Assembly (NCBI GenBank): GCA_026724425.1
Contig: JAIUCV010000103.1
Location: forward strand, 186,001 to 250,000
Direction: 5' to 3'
Source of the DNA: Erythrophleum ivorense
Taxonomy: Eukaryota > Streptophyta > Magnoliopsida > Fabales > Fabaceae
Length of the DNA stretch: 64,000 nucleotides
Part shown: positions 25,700-39,366 of the stretch, in pieces
Numbering within the stretch: position 1 is the stretch's first letter
Layout of the letters: the number at the start of each line of letters is the position of its first letter
Program-made: the position numbers and the translations under genes
Notes under the pieces: generated by a model
Databases searched by the model: none
Seen by the model: the letters and a program-made list of their open reading frames with translations, nothing else
What the model was told of the DNA's origin: nothing

Positions 25700-27640
25700 A
25701 TGCGTTTCGAGCGTCGTTATCAACGGCACACAGCATGGAGCGTAGATGAAATAGACGTTTAGGATGAGGCGAACTGGACAGTGTCATTTTCCTTACGAAA
25801 TTGAGAAGATCCGCTTGCCTAAAACACTATGCCTTTCTTCCCCCCTTTCTCATATTTGCAATTAGTTTTATTTACAAATCGGATTTCAGAATTTGTTAAG
25901 TTTCAAGTACAAAAATCATAGATATCAAAATCTGCACTTAAAATGTTCAACTACACAGTCAATCAATAATTCAATGCCATGACCCCAAAGCACCGGATTT
26001 AGATTATCTTCCTTATCATTCTCTCAATTTTTTTAAAAATAAAATTTGAATCATTTAAATTGAAATCTGAACGGTTCAATTTATTTTTTATTTTTTTAAA
26101 TTAAAACATTATTTTTTTTGTACAACTTACAATTAAAAAACTGTCTTTATTTTGCGTTTTATACAAAATAAAAAATATATATTTTTAAAATTAAAAAAAA
26201 TAGATTTGGACCCTAAACGATCCAAATGTCTCATGCAAAGGCCACGATAAAAGCCATTGCAGGGGATCTAATTCCATATCCATTCGCTTTCACGTAACCA
26301 TCATCATAACATTGATTTATTACCATAATTTCGGTCTACGTTGCAACTAAAAATAATAGTCAAACAATGTCTTTAAAATTGGATTTGATATTGAATCGAT
26401 AGGACACTAATATTAATTTACGGTCTAATAGTTTGAGTATAATTAATCATAGTTAAATTAGTGATAACAAAATATATCATTTCAAAATTTTATATAACAA
26501 AATTCTAATATAACAAATAAATACTAATAAATTTTAAATTTTAATCATGTTAAAAATTTATTTTTTAATTAAAAATAAAAATTATCCATGATTAAAATAA
26601 AAAAGTAATTAATATTAGACTTTTAAGGTTTTTAAAATTATATTAAGATTTTACTTGCTATTAAAAATAAAAAATTAAAAACAAAAAAAGCAAATGGAGG
26701 AGGAAGGAACAACTTTGGCTAAACATCTTAATATTTAAAAAAGATGTTTAATAGTATAAAAAATATATAGCTTTCGATTTCTTTTATGTTCTATTTTCTT
26801 TAAAATTCTCTTTATTTCAACCCTCTCTTTCTCCTACTACTTTCTATTTCCAATTTTTTAGATTTTTTCAATAAACTATGATATTTTATAGGAATCTAAG
26901 AAAAAAAAAAATCCAACAATCAATTTGACGAAATCAATCAATTTTTCATTGGTTAAATCAATTTTTTATTAGGTTTTTAGTTGAACAATTTTATAGACTA
27001 ATTGAATTGAACTAAGAACTAGTTCATTAGATTTTTGATCGAACTGATAAGTTCAGTTTAATTATAATAATCAAAAGGTGTTGGATTGTGTAGAATTAGT
27101 TTGTTCTTTATTGGAACAATAATGTGTTGTCTCAATAGAAGTGTTTAAATTTAAAAAAAAAGAAAAAAAGAAAATAAGTATAAAGGGGGTGATCCCCTGT
27201 TTTAGGGAGTCACAGAAGGATCAATTATGTAAGATTACTCATTCTGAAGGTGAATACATTAATTCAAAAATTTTAGTTTAAAATGGATATAACCAATGGT
27301 TTTGAAACATCCTCTTAAGCCTTATATCCCTCAATGGCTTTGAAAACTCACAAAAATTGATAAACAACAAGGAATAATATTCTATTAGATCATCAATAAT
27401 CTTATTCTGCATGATCAAAAAATTTGGAGCATACCTCTCTTGAGACAAGTTTACACAGGAACAAATACAACAAATTTTAAAGACTTCCTTCTCCAAAAGA
27501 GGGCAAAGAGATTAGTTGGTTTAGATAGGAAATGAATCAGGAACTTACATAGTTGCAGATGGGTACAAATTCTTATAGCAACAACAAGGATATGTCAATC
27601 ATTCAGGTTTGGACAATTTAGCAAATTCGACGGAAGATTC
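25700..27640. other. Intergenic AT-rich DNA
   Basis: No gene recognised. 26020-26215 holds the second, inverted copy of the AT-rich repeat described at 16385-16610. The remainder is low-complexity A/T sequence. Confidence 0.45.
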
Positions 27641-27649
27641 ATCTCCTAT

Positions 27650-27815
27650 TGTGACTCATTTTGTTTGTATGGAAATTAGTTAAGAATGCCTGGCCTACAA
27701 TGTCTAATCTAAAGGCTCACTATTTACCTATTTTATTATAAAATGGACAATCACCTAGTCATGTTTTCCTCTTATGCCCATTTGCAAAAGTAGTTTGTGT
27801 GGAACAACATTAAGC
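27650..27815 (+). pseudogene. LINE C-terminal zinc-binding (zf-RVT) fragment
   Basis: Reading plus-strand frames with one shift gives FVWKLVKNAWPTMSNLK, then after a stop GQSPSHVFLLCPFAKVV. These match the zf-RVT domain at the C-terminus of plant LINE polyproteins (W..L...PT..NL ... H.L..CPFA..VW). The Cys pair expected between the two blocks is lost. It stands alone, with no reverse transcriptase detected beside it. Confidence 0.5.
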
Positions 27816-27899
27816 ATTAGAACAAAAGAACTACAACTTTAAAACCTAGAGTTTCGGATTTAACGATGGATAGATCAGAGTGTGGGAAACTACCGAGAG

Positions 27900-29503
27900 T
27901 ATGGTTGGAAAGCAACAATAGCCATTATTATATATCCTATATACGATTTGGCATTGTCAAAATAAATATATTTTTGAAGATAAAAATATTGACCCCAGAT
28001 ATGCTTTACAAAGAGAAAACTAGCTTGTTCATTAGTATACAAATTTTTCATACTCAACCACATACTCGGCAGGAAAGGATACGAGGAGCAAACACAGAAA
28101 AATTGTCAAGATAGCTACAAAATAATAATTGGCAGATAAAGTTTTTGACTGTGAAAAGGAATACTCGACAAATTAAGCATCAAATTTTCATCACTACATG
28201 ATTTGGAATCACTGTTTTTCGAAAATGGGTTTACATGGCCATAGGACATTAGACGAAGCCAGTAGTTCTTTTTGATGCAATTCATTATGCTTAGCTGGTT
28301 TTGGGAGAACAAGAAGTAATTTTTGCACCACAAAAATATCCAATCCATATTCCAATGTATTTGGGAGCACATTGTCACAAGTTGATAAACAAGTAAAATC
28401 TTTCTCTTCACTTATAGATGCGACGACGAGATATTTGGAATTTTCTTTTCCAATTACTTTGGTTAAAGCATTTTTATATTGCAAATAATTTGAATAGTTA
28501 TAGGCAGAACCAATATAAGAATGCTATTATGTTTGCTTTGTGAGTACTACTCTCCAAAGAAAAAAAAAAGAAAAAGAAAACAAAGAAAGGAATAATATTC
28601 TCTTATTTAATTTGCCTGCACAAACTATATATAAGGCTTCTTTCTATTTTTTTTTTTCTTTTTGTAGACAGCACGTAGAGGCATCCAAAAGGTGAAGTAC
28701 AATTATAGTTCCACCATCACTATTACTGTTAAAATGAACTAATTAGAGTAACCCTGTTCTTGCACAATAATTTTAGCAAAAGAAAATCCTCACGAACACA
28801 AATTAAAAATGATGATATTTTCAATCATCTCAAGCATATAAGATATCTTGGACAGTAGTTCTAGATATTACAACATAAAATATTGAAGCCGTCAAAGTAA
28901 TTTCTCTAAAAATTGTTTAAGTTTCCATTATTATATTTTTGTGTTCTAATAAAAGTAAATTATTACTTATATAATTCACCATGATAACAAATCAAATTAT
29001 ATTGATGATTAATTTTATAAGCCATGTATCATTAGTAGTTGATACAATTAAATAGTATAATATAGGCCTTTACTTTATTAGGGCCATAATATGGTGGCTT
29101 TTAGAGTTATGACAATAAAATAACTATATCTCCTTTTTATTTTTTATAAATATTGAGATAACATAATTTCTGATTTATCTCATTGAATAGTTGCTTTCTG
29201 TGAAAAAATTAAAGAAAAAGACTTGGTTGAAGATCTTTGTATGGACATTCAGGGTATCAACTTTATTATAGAAAATACATATATACTTCCACTTAATATT
29301 ATTACAATATTTAGAATTCATTCAATCAATTAATTTTTCTCCCATAACAAGGTATAACGAACAAACATGCATTAATATAGAATATTTGTTTGTTTTCTGC
29401 AATTACGTCCTGCATGGAAGGCATCTCACAAGTATAATCTGCAGGGTCACATCACAAATAAATATAGAAGGAGAAAAACCCAGCAAAGATAAATAAGTGA
29501 ATA
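27900..29503. other. Intergenic, with one unrecognised minus-strand open frame
   Basis: The stretch 28484-28209 (minus) translates to a sequence with ordinary protein composition (LVVASISEEKDFTCLSTC, then PKPAKHNELHQKELLASS) and is followed by a stop. I do not recognise it; it may be a decayed exon. The rest is AT-rich with no feature. Confidence 0.3.
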
Positions 29504-29508
29504 TTATG
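29504..29508. repeat. Target-site duplication (TTATG), left
   Basis: TTATG directly precedes the TGTCACAC end of solo LTR A and is repeated at 33469-33473 directly after its other end. Confidence 0.85.
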
Positions 29509-32500
29509 TGTCACACCTGAAAATGCGACCGCGTGGCGCCTTTTTTAAAGAAATTCGATTTTTAAGATGAAAGCGAAAAATAGAATCAAAATTGAAATAA
29601 GATAAAGTAATGGGTTCCGGAGTCGCCACCAAAATTTTAATTTTTTAGAAGGCAAAACTTTGGAAAAGCCTTTTTATTTGAAAAATGATCTACGAATCAG
29701 AAAATGGGTCCGGGAGTCGTTTGTGAGTGGGGAAGGTGTTAGGCACCCCACTACACCCGTTACTAAGAACGGTTACCCTAAGTCAGTTGTGCAAAAATAA
29801 AAACGGCCTTAATTTTATTTCAATTCTCCCTAACAAATCACATGTAAAACAGAAATAAAGAAATTAAAGGAAATAAAATTGAAAATAGAAAAGGAAGGAA
29901 ATCAGTATTAAAATAAAGTACAAAGAAATTCAAGAATTGAATAAAGAAGTAAAGAAAAGAAATTAAAGGAAAAATATTTTATTTACATGAGCGGACTTGA
30001 CCTATGATAAAAGCCTATGGCCTACGTACCCTTTAGGAGGGATCAAAGTCCACGTAGTTCGATGAAAATTGAATTTGGTTGATGTTTTGTTTTAATTTTA
30101 CTTTTGTTTTGTCCCTTGTTGTTGTTTTGTTTGATTTTTGTTTTGTTTTGTTTTGTTTTGTGTTTGGTTTTTAATTGATTTTATTTAGTTTTTTTTTGTA
30201 CTGTTTATTTTTATTCTTTATTTATTTTTTATTTTTGAAAAGATAAAGAAGATAAAAATTATTTTTTCCTTTAACAAATAAAGCAATTTTGAAATTAGTT
30301 GATGTGCTTTGATTTGTTAAAATTTAATTTTAATCTCCTTATGTTTTCATCTTTTCTCTTGTCATTTTTTATTTGTTTTTCTTATTATTTCTTTTTAGTT
30401 TTGATTTTCTTTGTTTTGTTTTGTTTTGTTTTGTTTTTTTATTTTGCTTTATTTTGTTGTAGTTTGTTTGTTTGTTTTTTGTTTGTTGTCTTCTTCTTTT
30501 TTATGTTTTTTTTTGTTTTTGTTTTTGTTTTAGTTTTAGTTTTTTTTTTTACTGTTTGGTTTGATTTTTGTTTTTATTCTTATTTACCCCTCTCATTCTT
30601 TGTTTTGTTTTTGTGTTTATTATCCCTCTTTTTGTTTTCTTGATTTTTGATTCTCTTTGGTTTTTCCCCTTTTTTATTATTTTTCTCTTTGTTTGGAATT
30701 GCCCTTTTAATTTGTTTTTCCTGATTTCTGATTCACTTTTCATTTTTCCTTCCCTTTTTCTTGTTTTCTTTCTTTCTTTTTGTTTTTGTTTGCTTTTTTT
30801 TCTTTTTGTTTGTTTTATTTTTTTTACTATTTCCCTTTTCATTTTTTCCCCTTTCCTTATTTATTGTTTTGTTTTGTTATATATTTTCTCTTTGTTTTCT
30901 TTTTATTTATCTTGTCTCATATTGGGCTTTTACTTCATTTTTGATTCGTAATAATTTTTTTATTTCTCACTTATCTAAATGATTTTTGTCTTCTTATTTT
31001 GCTTTCATTTCATTCTTTTTTTCTTATTTATTTTTTGCTGGAATTATGATCTTTCTTATTTTTATTTTATTTCCTACTTCTATTTTTTCTTTTTTATTAT
31101 TTTTAAAAATCAAAGAGCAATTTTTCATAAATGAAAAGATTCATAAGTTGGTAGAAATTGATTTCAAACTATTTTATTCTTTTTGTTGATTGTCCTCTTT
31201 TTTTTGTTGTAAAAACTCTTTTTGGTTAAGGCCATTGAAGCCGAAAAATTAAAATATGAAATGTTAAAATGTAAAATCGAGACTCAAAAGCTACCAAGGA
31301 AGCATATTGGCTACACATGGTCTTTTGGTTTGGCTATGTGCCTGGGGAGACCAAAAAAATCTCACACGGCTATCTAAGAGAAAGAAAATAAAGGTGGAAA
31401 TACAAAACGAAGGTAAGACACAGAGGAAAACAACCATACATTCACGCTTGTGTGTGTCTCGTGTGATTCATTATGCTTCAGTACACATTTGAATACAAGA
31501 TAAGTAATAATAAAAAAATGAAGACTGGCGCTACACAAATTTGGTATTTGGCCACCCATTGAATCCTTATATGTCGTGCCTATCAGAGTCCTCCACGTTT
31601 TGCTCCATCATCGCATCCGAGCATCGAACAACCATTAACATGCGAAAAACAAGCACAGAGCAGAAACAGAGAATTCTATTGCGAATGGAGAGCATTAAGA
31701 CAATATGTATTTTAATCCCAAAATCTCGAACTCATGTAAATCTTTATTATGCATTTGATGAACCCAGAATTTGAAGTTCCTATTCTATTATCCGCATTCA
31801 GTTGGGATACCTTGATCCTATCTGATTACACAGGGTACAGAATAAGAAAACTAAGCCAAATATGATTCTCATAACAGCATGAAAAATAAACCCAGTTACC
31901 CCTGAATATGGTAAAATAGCACAGCAGGATACTAGCAGGAATTACTAATCGTGCCAATTGCATTTGTTCACGGGGTATTCATCATGCGAATTCAAGCATA
32001 AATTATCGGTCCAAACTCCTATTCTGACCAAACAACCAATAAACTCACAATCTCAACATCCCTTACCAGAACATAACTAAGGTGAATGATTTTCTCACAT
32101 TAAGCTACTCATATTATATCAATGCGAAAGACATGAACAATCAGATTGACAAACCAAATAATGAGTCCCGAATCCACTAACGAATGCACAAATCCTCAAT
32201 CTATAACAGTTCAGGGGTCAAACCAAGTATTCCAACCACAGAAACCTTGGGTTGCATCACACAGGATCACAAACGTGATTTCGCAATCCCAGAATGAAAA
32301 GAAGGTGTAAGAGACATACCTCTCGGATTTTTCTAACTCTTGACAGATTGAATGGGTATGTTTCTTCACTCAAACCCTTCTGCACCGGAATCCGAAATCG
32401 CACCAGGGTTTCGTCTGGTTCCTTGATTTAGGGCCCTCCTTAGTCTCTCCGACTCGCTTCTCTCCTATTTCTCTCCGAAAACTCCTTTCTGAAAAAAAAT

Positions 32501-33246
32501 CCCCCCTTTTCTTGAATAACCTATCCTATTTATAATGAATCCGAGAGTGGTCTCCACTTTCGCTCGCGCGTCTCGCCCCGCTGCTCCTCCCCGTACCAGT
32601 TCATCGTGCTCCTCTGCTCCATCCATTGCTAGTGCCAGCACTCACCTTTCGTACCCTCCATCCGAAAACACCTACGGAAGAGCCAGAGCGAAAGGGGGGG
32701 ACCAGAGAGCGTCTAGGGTTTCTTTTCCTTGCCTCGGGTTTCAGCTGGCCATTCGGGTTAGGGTGGGGCAAAGAAGCTGGGCTGGTTTTTCCTTAGGTTT
32801 ATTCGGGTCAGCGAGACAGGGGAACTGGGTTGAACAGAATGGGCTTCTCATGCGTTGCCTGGGCTTCATTTTTTTGCTCATTTTCCCTCTCTTCTTTTTT
32901 TGTTTGCTTGGGCCCAATCCTGGGTTCGTTTTGGGTATAAGCTTCGCCTCTTATTCCCCTTTTTTTGTATTTGATTTTCCTTTGCTTTTAACCCTCTATT
33001 TTCAATTTCATTTTAATCCAATCTTCTTTCATCATTTTTTTAGTCTCCTTTTTCATGATGATAATTTTTTATTTTTTATTATTATTATTTTCTTTTTTCC
33101 TTTTTTTTTAATTATTATTCTCATTATTATTATTGTTATTTAGTTTTTTTTATTTGCTTTTAGCCCCTTTTGTTTTGGATTTAATTTTTCATTTCTTTTT
33201 TTTTTTCTCTTTCATTTCTTTTCCTTGTAGTTTTCCCAAAGTTTTC

Positions 33247-33283
<37 letters not shown>

Positions 33284-33468
33284 TTAGAACATGTTTAAAC
33301 CTTTTGCAACCCTCTCAAATTTCCTTTGGATAATCCTTTCCTTTTATGTATATATTATTATTTATTATTTTTTTTGCATTTTTTTTTGTTTTGCATTTAT
33401 TATTACTTTTGGCTAATCCAGTTTTCTCATTAATTCTGAATTTTCCCGGACAAAATACGGTGTTCACA
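29509..33468 (-). mobile_element. Solo LTR A, ~4-kb LTR family (Tat/Ogre-like Ty3/gypsy)
   Basis: A 3,960-bp LTR read on the minus strand. It begins TGTGAACACCGTATTTTGTC at 33468 and ends GCGGTCGCATTTTCAGGTGT then GACA at 29509. Perfect TTATG duplications flank it and no primer-binding site or internal region adjoins, so it is a solo LTR left by recombination. Inside, on the minus strand: a TATA box TATAAATAGG (about 32525-32534), a donor-like GAGAG|GTATGT at 32320/32319, an acceptor-like CTTTCTCTTAG ending at 31374, T/A-rich low-complexity DNA (30060-31200), and the conserved U5 block GTGTAGTGGGGTGCCTAACA (about 29730-29755). (AT)15 lies at 33251-33280. Long open frames inside it are low-complexity artefacts. 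Confidence 0.88.
33251..33280. repeat. (AT)15 microsatellite
   Basis: Perfect AT repeat inside solo LTR A. Confidence 0.95.
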
Positions 33469-33473
33469 TTATG

Positions 33474-34724
33474 TTTAAGCCGGTCCAAGCCTTTCATTCT
33501 ATTTAAAGAAGTCAATTAAAACCACATATTTATGACCAAAAGAAACACTGATTTGAGACCACCAATTTATAAAGTAAGCAACCCTACTGACTAATCAATC
33601 AAAATTTCCTCCAATTCCAATATTTTAAATTCACTAAGAATGGAATGGGACTGTGATGTTGATAAACTTCCTTTTTTTAATGAGGGAGAGAGAGATAGGT
33701 TCACGGGCAAGGCTAAAAGGTTTTTTGTTCTTATATTTTCTTTCTTATTGATCGTCATAGAAAATATATTTGTGATAATGACTTGTTCGTGGGTGGGGCA
33801 AGTGGCAAGTTAGAGATATGTGATGGCCTTTAATTCACCGCGAAGAGTGTTTTACGAGTGCTTCCCCTATGACACTGAATCACATATTAGAGTCCAGACA
33901 AGTTCCTTTAATAAAACCAAAACAATTGAAAGTGAGAAAAACAAAACTCTTGCTTTCAACCTTATGAATTTATATTCTAATGATCATTATTTTCTAACAA
34001 CTAATTCCTCTCTTTGGGATGTGCTAACCAACTTTTTTTTCTTGGCTAGAATTGACCAGTATTAGCTGGGAATCGTTTGCCATTTTCTTTTAAGATGTCT
34101 TTCTAGTCAATTAATTGATAATGATATTTGCATAAAAGACTTTTCGCAAATTCCAAGATGACATTACAGAAATTTATGTGTCTGAGAAAGAGGATATAAT
34201 TACATTAAATAATATCCTTACTCTTCTCTAGAAGTCACAATCAATGAGTTGGTCAATTTGCAGAGATTTTAAAGGGCTGGTTAATTGCAGCATTTTGCGT
34301 TGGAGATTTTTTCCTCCAGGTTATTTAAGATGGATTGATCGTAGTTTTGTGAGAATGTTTTTCTAACCAAATTCGCAAGTGAAAATCAGAGCAACTTGTG
34401 TATCTTGGAGGATATAATTATTATTTAAGTAATGACTGGACCCAAAAACAAAGATGAAAATCGATGCAATTGTCAAATTACACAATTTTAGTAAGGTTTG
34501 GTTGGTTTTAGAGCAATATGAAATCCTAGCCACAAACTTGAGTCCCCAAGGGGACCACTTCTTTGTTAATTTTCAATTCATAGGATCCTTCTATGATCTC
34601 CAGAAAGCTACTAGAACGTACCTAGCGTTTTTCTATAATCACATTACTAGCCCTTCGGTTTTTTGCATCTCATCCGTAATCATATTCATTAAAAGCATAA
34701 GCCGTACTTGTAAAGTGATATACT
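33474..34724. other. Intergenic between LTRs A and B
   Basis: About 1.25 kb of AT-rich DNA. The open frames (for example 33820-34065 and 34454-34729, plus) are not recognised. This was the target region for insertion of LTR A. Confidence 0.4.
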
Positions 34725-37700
34725 TGTAAACATCGTATTTTGTCCAGACGTATTTTAAAATAATAATAAAATTAAACTAACAAAAATAAAAAATAAAAAG
34801 AAAAAAGAAAGAAAGAAGAAAAAAATCAAGAGAATTGAAAATAGAAAAAATCATGAAAAATAAAAATCAAGTTTTTCAAAAAAAAATAAGAAAGAAAAAT
34901 CAAAGTTACATTTTCCCAAAAGAAAAATGAAAAAAATCAAATACTAAAATATATATAAGGAAGAAAAGAAAGAAAACAGATAGGGAAAAAATTTAAAGGG
35001 TAAATTCGAAAGCAAGATAAAAAAAAAAGTCAAAAAAAAGAAAAAAAAAAAGAAGAATCAAGAATATTTCACCCATTGAGCCTAAACCGAAGAGGGAGGT
35101 CCAAGAAAAGCCCAACATCCTTAAAATAATATCAATCCAAATTTTTAAAAAAAATGATAAAAAAATGAAAATCAAAGTTAAATTAAAATTAAAAAGACAA
35201 AAAGACAAAAAAAAGAATAAATAAAAAAAAAAGAGAAAAGAAAAAAAGAAAGGAGAAGAGAATAGGGGAAAAGAGAAAGAAAAAGCCTAATCTAAATCTA
35301 ACCATCGAGTCCAAACAAAAAATATCATAGCCCAAACAAAAAAAAAAATCAGCAACCTGCCCAGTATCCACTTTGATCAAACCCTACCCGGTAGTCCCCT
35401 TGGTCCCCCTCCATTATGTCCTCTAGCAGACATAGACACACAAACGGACAGATGCAAAGAGGCACGGAGGCACAAAAAGAAACGAGGCTTTTGGGGAGAA
35501 AAAGGCATGCGAGACTGGCAGAGAGGAAAAGGGGATTCTCCTTTTTGGATAAAAAGGGAGAGAAGATGCCCAAAGAGGAATAGAGGGAGTCTGGGAGATT
35601 AGGGATGAGAAAGGAAAAGTAAAGGGGGATTCTAAAAAAAAATTTAAGATTAGGTTCGGGTTAGAGTGAATTGAAGGGAAGTGAAGGATTGAGGAGGAGA
35701 TGGAGAGCAAGAGAAAGAGAAGCAGTGTGAAGGAGGTTCTCTAGGGGGATTTTAGTTTCGAATTGGAAAGGCTAAGGGAGTCACTGCGAAGGGAGAAAAC
35801 TGGGGCTTCTTTTTTTTTTTTTTCAGGGTTCTTTCAAGAAGAGAATAGGGAAGCAGAGATAAAAAGGGGAGAGCAGGAGAAGAAGGAAAAATCGTGAGTG
35901 AGAGGCATGGGGTTTTTGAAAATTGAAAAAGGGGAGGTTTCAAAAATCCAATAATTGAGGAGCTGAGAAAAAGAGGGGAAAGGGGTTTCAAGAAAAGAGA
36001 GATCGAAAATAGAAACAAGGACAAACCAGAAGGGAGATAGTTCAAGAGATTAAGAAGAAAGAGAGATTAAACAAGGGACCGAGAGAGCTAGAGGATTCGG
36101 AATGGAGGAAAAGAGAAGATTCAGAAATCAGAGGAAGAGGACCCCTTTTTGTCTGCTGCGATTCCTACAGGTAAATTATGATTCTTACTCATTCCATGTT
36201 TGTCAACATTTTTATCCATTAAAAATTATCTTGTGGTTGCTAGTAATGATAAATGGGAATAGAAGATAGGATAACCCAAAAATTGAAGCCAAGAATTTTC
36301 TTTTGTTAAGCAAGGTTATGTATCTAACACTGGTATAGTAGTTTGAATATGAGGTTGCATGCTGGCTTGTGTACTGTGATAGAGCTGATAACATATTTGC
36401 ATTAGATAGTCCGGGGTATGGTATAAAATGTTGCATTATGTACATGTTCTAAGTGTGCTAGCCAGGTGTTTAACAAAATGCCTGAGAGCAATTTTAGGTG
36501 TTTGACTATTCCATTTTCAATGATGAAAATTGTTTGGTTAGTGGTCTGACCCATTAAGTCTGATGGAGCTATGACTGTGATTTTGATCTCCATACTGTTG
36601 CTATTTCACAATAAATGAATCTGTCTTGAATTGATGTTTGCTTGAGAATAAGCCTTTTGCTATCTTGAACTAAATTCTTAAGTTGAGTGTATCCTGAGAG
36701 GGAATACTGATTCTTGAGGTGATTTTGCTTCTGATAAGAAAAATGATACACATATACATTTGTCCCTCTTTGTTGTTAATAACGTAGGCATCTAATTTTA
36801 TGCTCTGTGTATACAACTGGTTTGCTTTGCTAAACATTTCATGTATGAGAAATTTGGTTTGTGTATTGTACTGTCTTAAGCACGTTATGCTATTGGAGTT
36901 AATCAGAATCAAATGGGTCCTGTTTCTTGGCTACATCTTGATTTAACTAGAATTTAGAAAATCACTGTTTACTTGCGTTAGTGGTTTACTTGTGAGATGT
37001 TTTGCTATGTGATTGGGCATGTATGCACTAAGGAATTCAAGATGCAGAATTTGAGATTTATTATTGTTTTGAGAAATTCCATTGGTTTGTAATATATTTA
37101 CCAATACCTGAACGTGAACGTAATTTTTGGTTCTTGCTTTAAGCATTGAATCATTAATTATTATTATTTCATAAAAGTAACTTCCTGCGCCTTTCTTTAT
37201 GCTGTGCATGAGGCCCATAACTTGGAGGTCCGTAATCGGAAGAAGGCAAATGGATGAGAAGCAATACAAAGAGCCTCGTATTGGGAAAGGTTCATTAGGA
37301 GCCAAACAAGGACTGAAGAGAAGGCCAAGAGGGAGCTTCACTGGTTCATCTGTTGCTATATAAACGTTTCATGTAATATGACATATAAGGATTGATTGGA
37401 TGCATAAAAAACACACAATCACCAAATTTTACATGCCTGTAAATATTGTCATTTTACCTTCATTATATATATATATATATTTTAGAATTTGTCGTATGGG
37501 ATTTTTTGTCCTCTCAAACGCATATGAGTTAAACCAAATGGTTATGTGTGGCAATAAAGCCTCGTTGTTACCTTTTGGGTCTCAGATTTACATTTCAATA
37601 AGGTTTTGGTTTTTCTTTTTATTAAAAAAATTACAAGAAAAAGGAGATAGGATAAAACAAGAAACAAAAAAACAAGAACAAAAAAGAGGAGGTTTACAAG

Positions 37701-39363
37701 TTAAATAAACTTTTCAAATTCAAAACCAAGTTTAAGTAATCAAGCTTTTTTAAGTTTCCATTTCAAAAAAAATAAACAAAAATTAATTTTCCCTTTTGTA
37801 GACTTTGGATTTTCTTCCAACTTTAGTTTGAAAACAAAAAAATTAATTAAATTATAAAGATAAAAAACAAAAAAAAATGATAATAAGAGAACCAAAAACA
37901 AAAACAATAGGAAAACCAAAAAAGAAGATAAAAACAACAAAGAAAAAAAACAACAAAAAACATACACAACCAAAACAAAGATAAACAAAAAATAAAATAA
38001 AATAAAACACAAAATAAAAATTAACAAAAAAAAAGGGAAAGAAACAAAGGTAAACAAGAAAAAAAAGAAAACAAAACACAAACTAGAAACTAACAAAAAC
38101 AAAAACAAAAAACAAAAAAACAAAAACAAAAACAAAAACAAAAATTAAAAAGAATGAAAAAATAATAAATAATAAATAAACAAAAAAAGGCGTAGAAAAG
38201 AGAAAAAATGATAAAAAAAGAGAGAAAAAACTAAAAATGCAAGAAAAGAAAAATTAAATTTACCTTTAGTAAATTAAAACACATTAACCAATTTCTAAAT
38301 TTGTTTTATTTGCTAAAGGGGAAAATAATTTTTATTTTCGTTATCTTTTCAAAAAGAATGTGAAAACTTAGTTATATAAAATTAAAAAAAATAAATTAAA
38401 AAAACAACAAAACAAAAAAATAAAAAATAAATAAACAAAAACAAAAATAAAATAAAAAACACACACAAACCAAAAATTAACAAAACAAAAAGAAAAAAAA
38501 TTAAAAAAGAAAAAACAAAATTAAAAATTAGAAAAAACAAATAAAAAATAAAAAAACATAGATAATAAATATAAAAAAACACATAAACAAACAAAAAAAC
38601 TAAAAAAACCAAAAAAATCGACCAACACAATTCTTTATTCGAACTACGTGGACTTTGATCCCTCCCGAGATTACGTAAGTCCTAGATTTTTATCCTAGGT
38701 CAAGTCCGCCCTTATAAATAAATATTTTCTTTTAGTTTTATTTCTTTAATTTTTTTTCATCTTATTTTACTTTTAATTTTATTTCTTTCTTACTTATTTT
38801 ACTATTTGAATTTCTTTCTGTTTTATTTTTAATTTTATTTCTTTTAATTTTATTTCCTTAAGTTTTTTCTTCTGCTTTGCATATGGTTTATTATGGAGAA
38901 TTAGAATAAAATAGAGGTCATATTAATTTTGCACAACTGATTTAGGGTAACCGTTCTCAGTAACGGGTGTAGTGGGGTGCCTAACACCTTCCCTACTCAC
39001 AATCGACTTCTGAATCCGAATCTGGTTCGCAAACTATTTTTTAAACTAAAAAAGCTTTTTCCAAAATTTTGCCTTTTCAAAAAAATAAAATTTTGGTGGT
39101 GACTCCTGAACTTACTTTTACTACTTTATTTTAATTTTGATTTTGATTTTCGATTTCATTGAAAATTGAAATTCCTTTTAAAATGTTTTTCTTCTCTTTT
39201 AAAAGGCGTCATGCCGTCGCATTTTTGAGTGTGACAGTATGACAACTCCGCTGGGGAACCTTATTTCTTTTTTCTATTTTGATTTTGATTTTGACTTTCA
39301 TTTTTTTGAAAATCGAATTTTTCTTCTTAAAGGCACCGCATGGTCGCATTTTTGGGTGTGACA
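34725..39363 (+). mobile_element. 5' LTR B of a Tat/Ogre-like element, with duplicated 3' end
   Basis: Starts TGTAAACATCGTATTTTGTC at 34725. One LTR end, GTGTGACA, falls at 39229-39236 (4,512 bp). A 127-bp tandem duplication carries a second GTGTGACA end at 39356-39363. Each end is followed by a primer-binding-site-like sequence, so this is a 5' LTR rather than a solo LTR. Internal landmarks are a donor-like CTACAG|GTAAAT at 36170/36171, an acceptor-like TATTTTAG ending at 37485, the post-acceptor block GTCGTATGGGATTTTTTGTC, A-rich low-complexity DNA (37620-38630), and the U5 block GGGTGTAGTGGGGTGCCTAA (about 38964-38983). No 3' partner LTR of this copy was found in the window. Confidence 0.8.
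39240..39258 (+). other. Upstream, decayed primer-binding site
   Basis: TGACAACTCCGCTGGGGAA, three to four bases after the first LTR end. It differs from the downstream copy at four positions and is probably non-functional. Confidence 0.55.
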
Positions 39364-39366
39364 GTA

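Noticed and set aside
30299..31189. Several plus-strand open frames rich in Phe and Leu that look like membrane proteins
   Set aside because: They come from T-rich low-complexity DNA inside solo LTR A; the same region in the other LTRs is A-rich in the reverse orientation and gives equivalent artefacts on the other strand.
32535..33143. 202-codon plus-strand open frame with an Arg/Ala/Ser-rich start
   Set aside because: It lies antisense in the U3/leader part of solo LTR A, ends in low-complexity Phe/Ile sequence, and matches no family.
35349..36045. Overlapping Ser/Phe/Leu-rich minus-strand frames
   Set aside because: They are the complement of the GA-rich leader in LTR B and show no family similarity.
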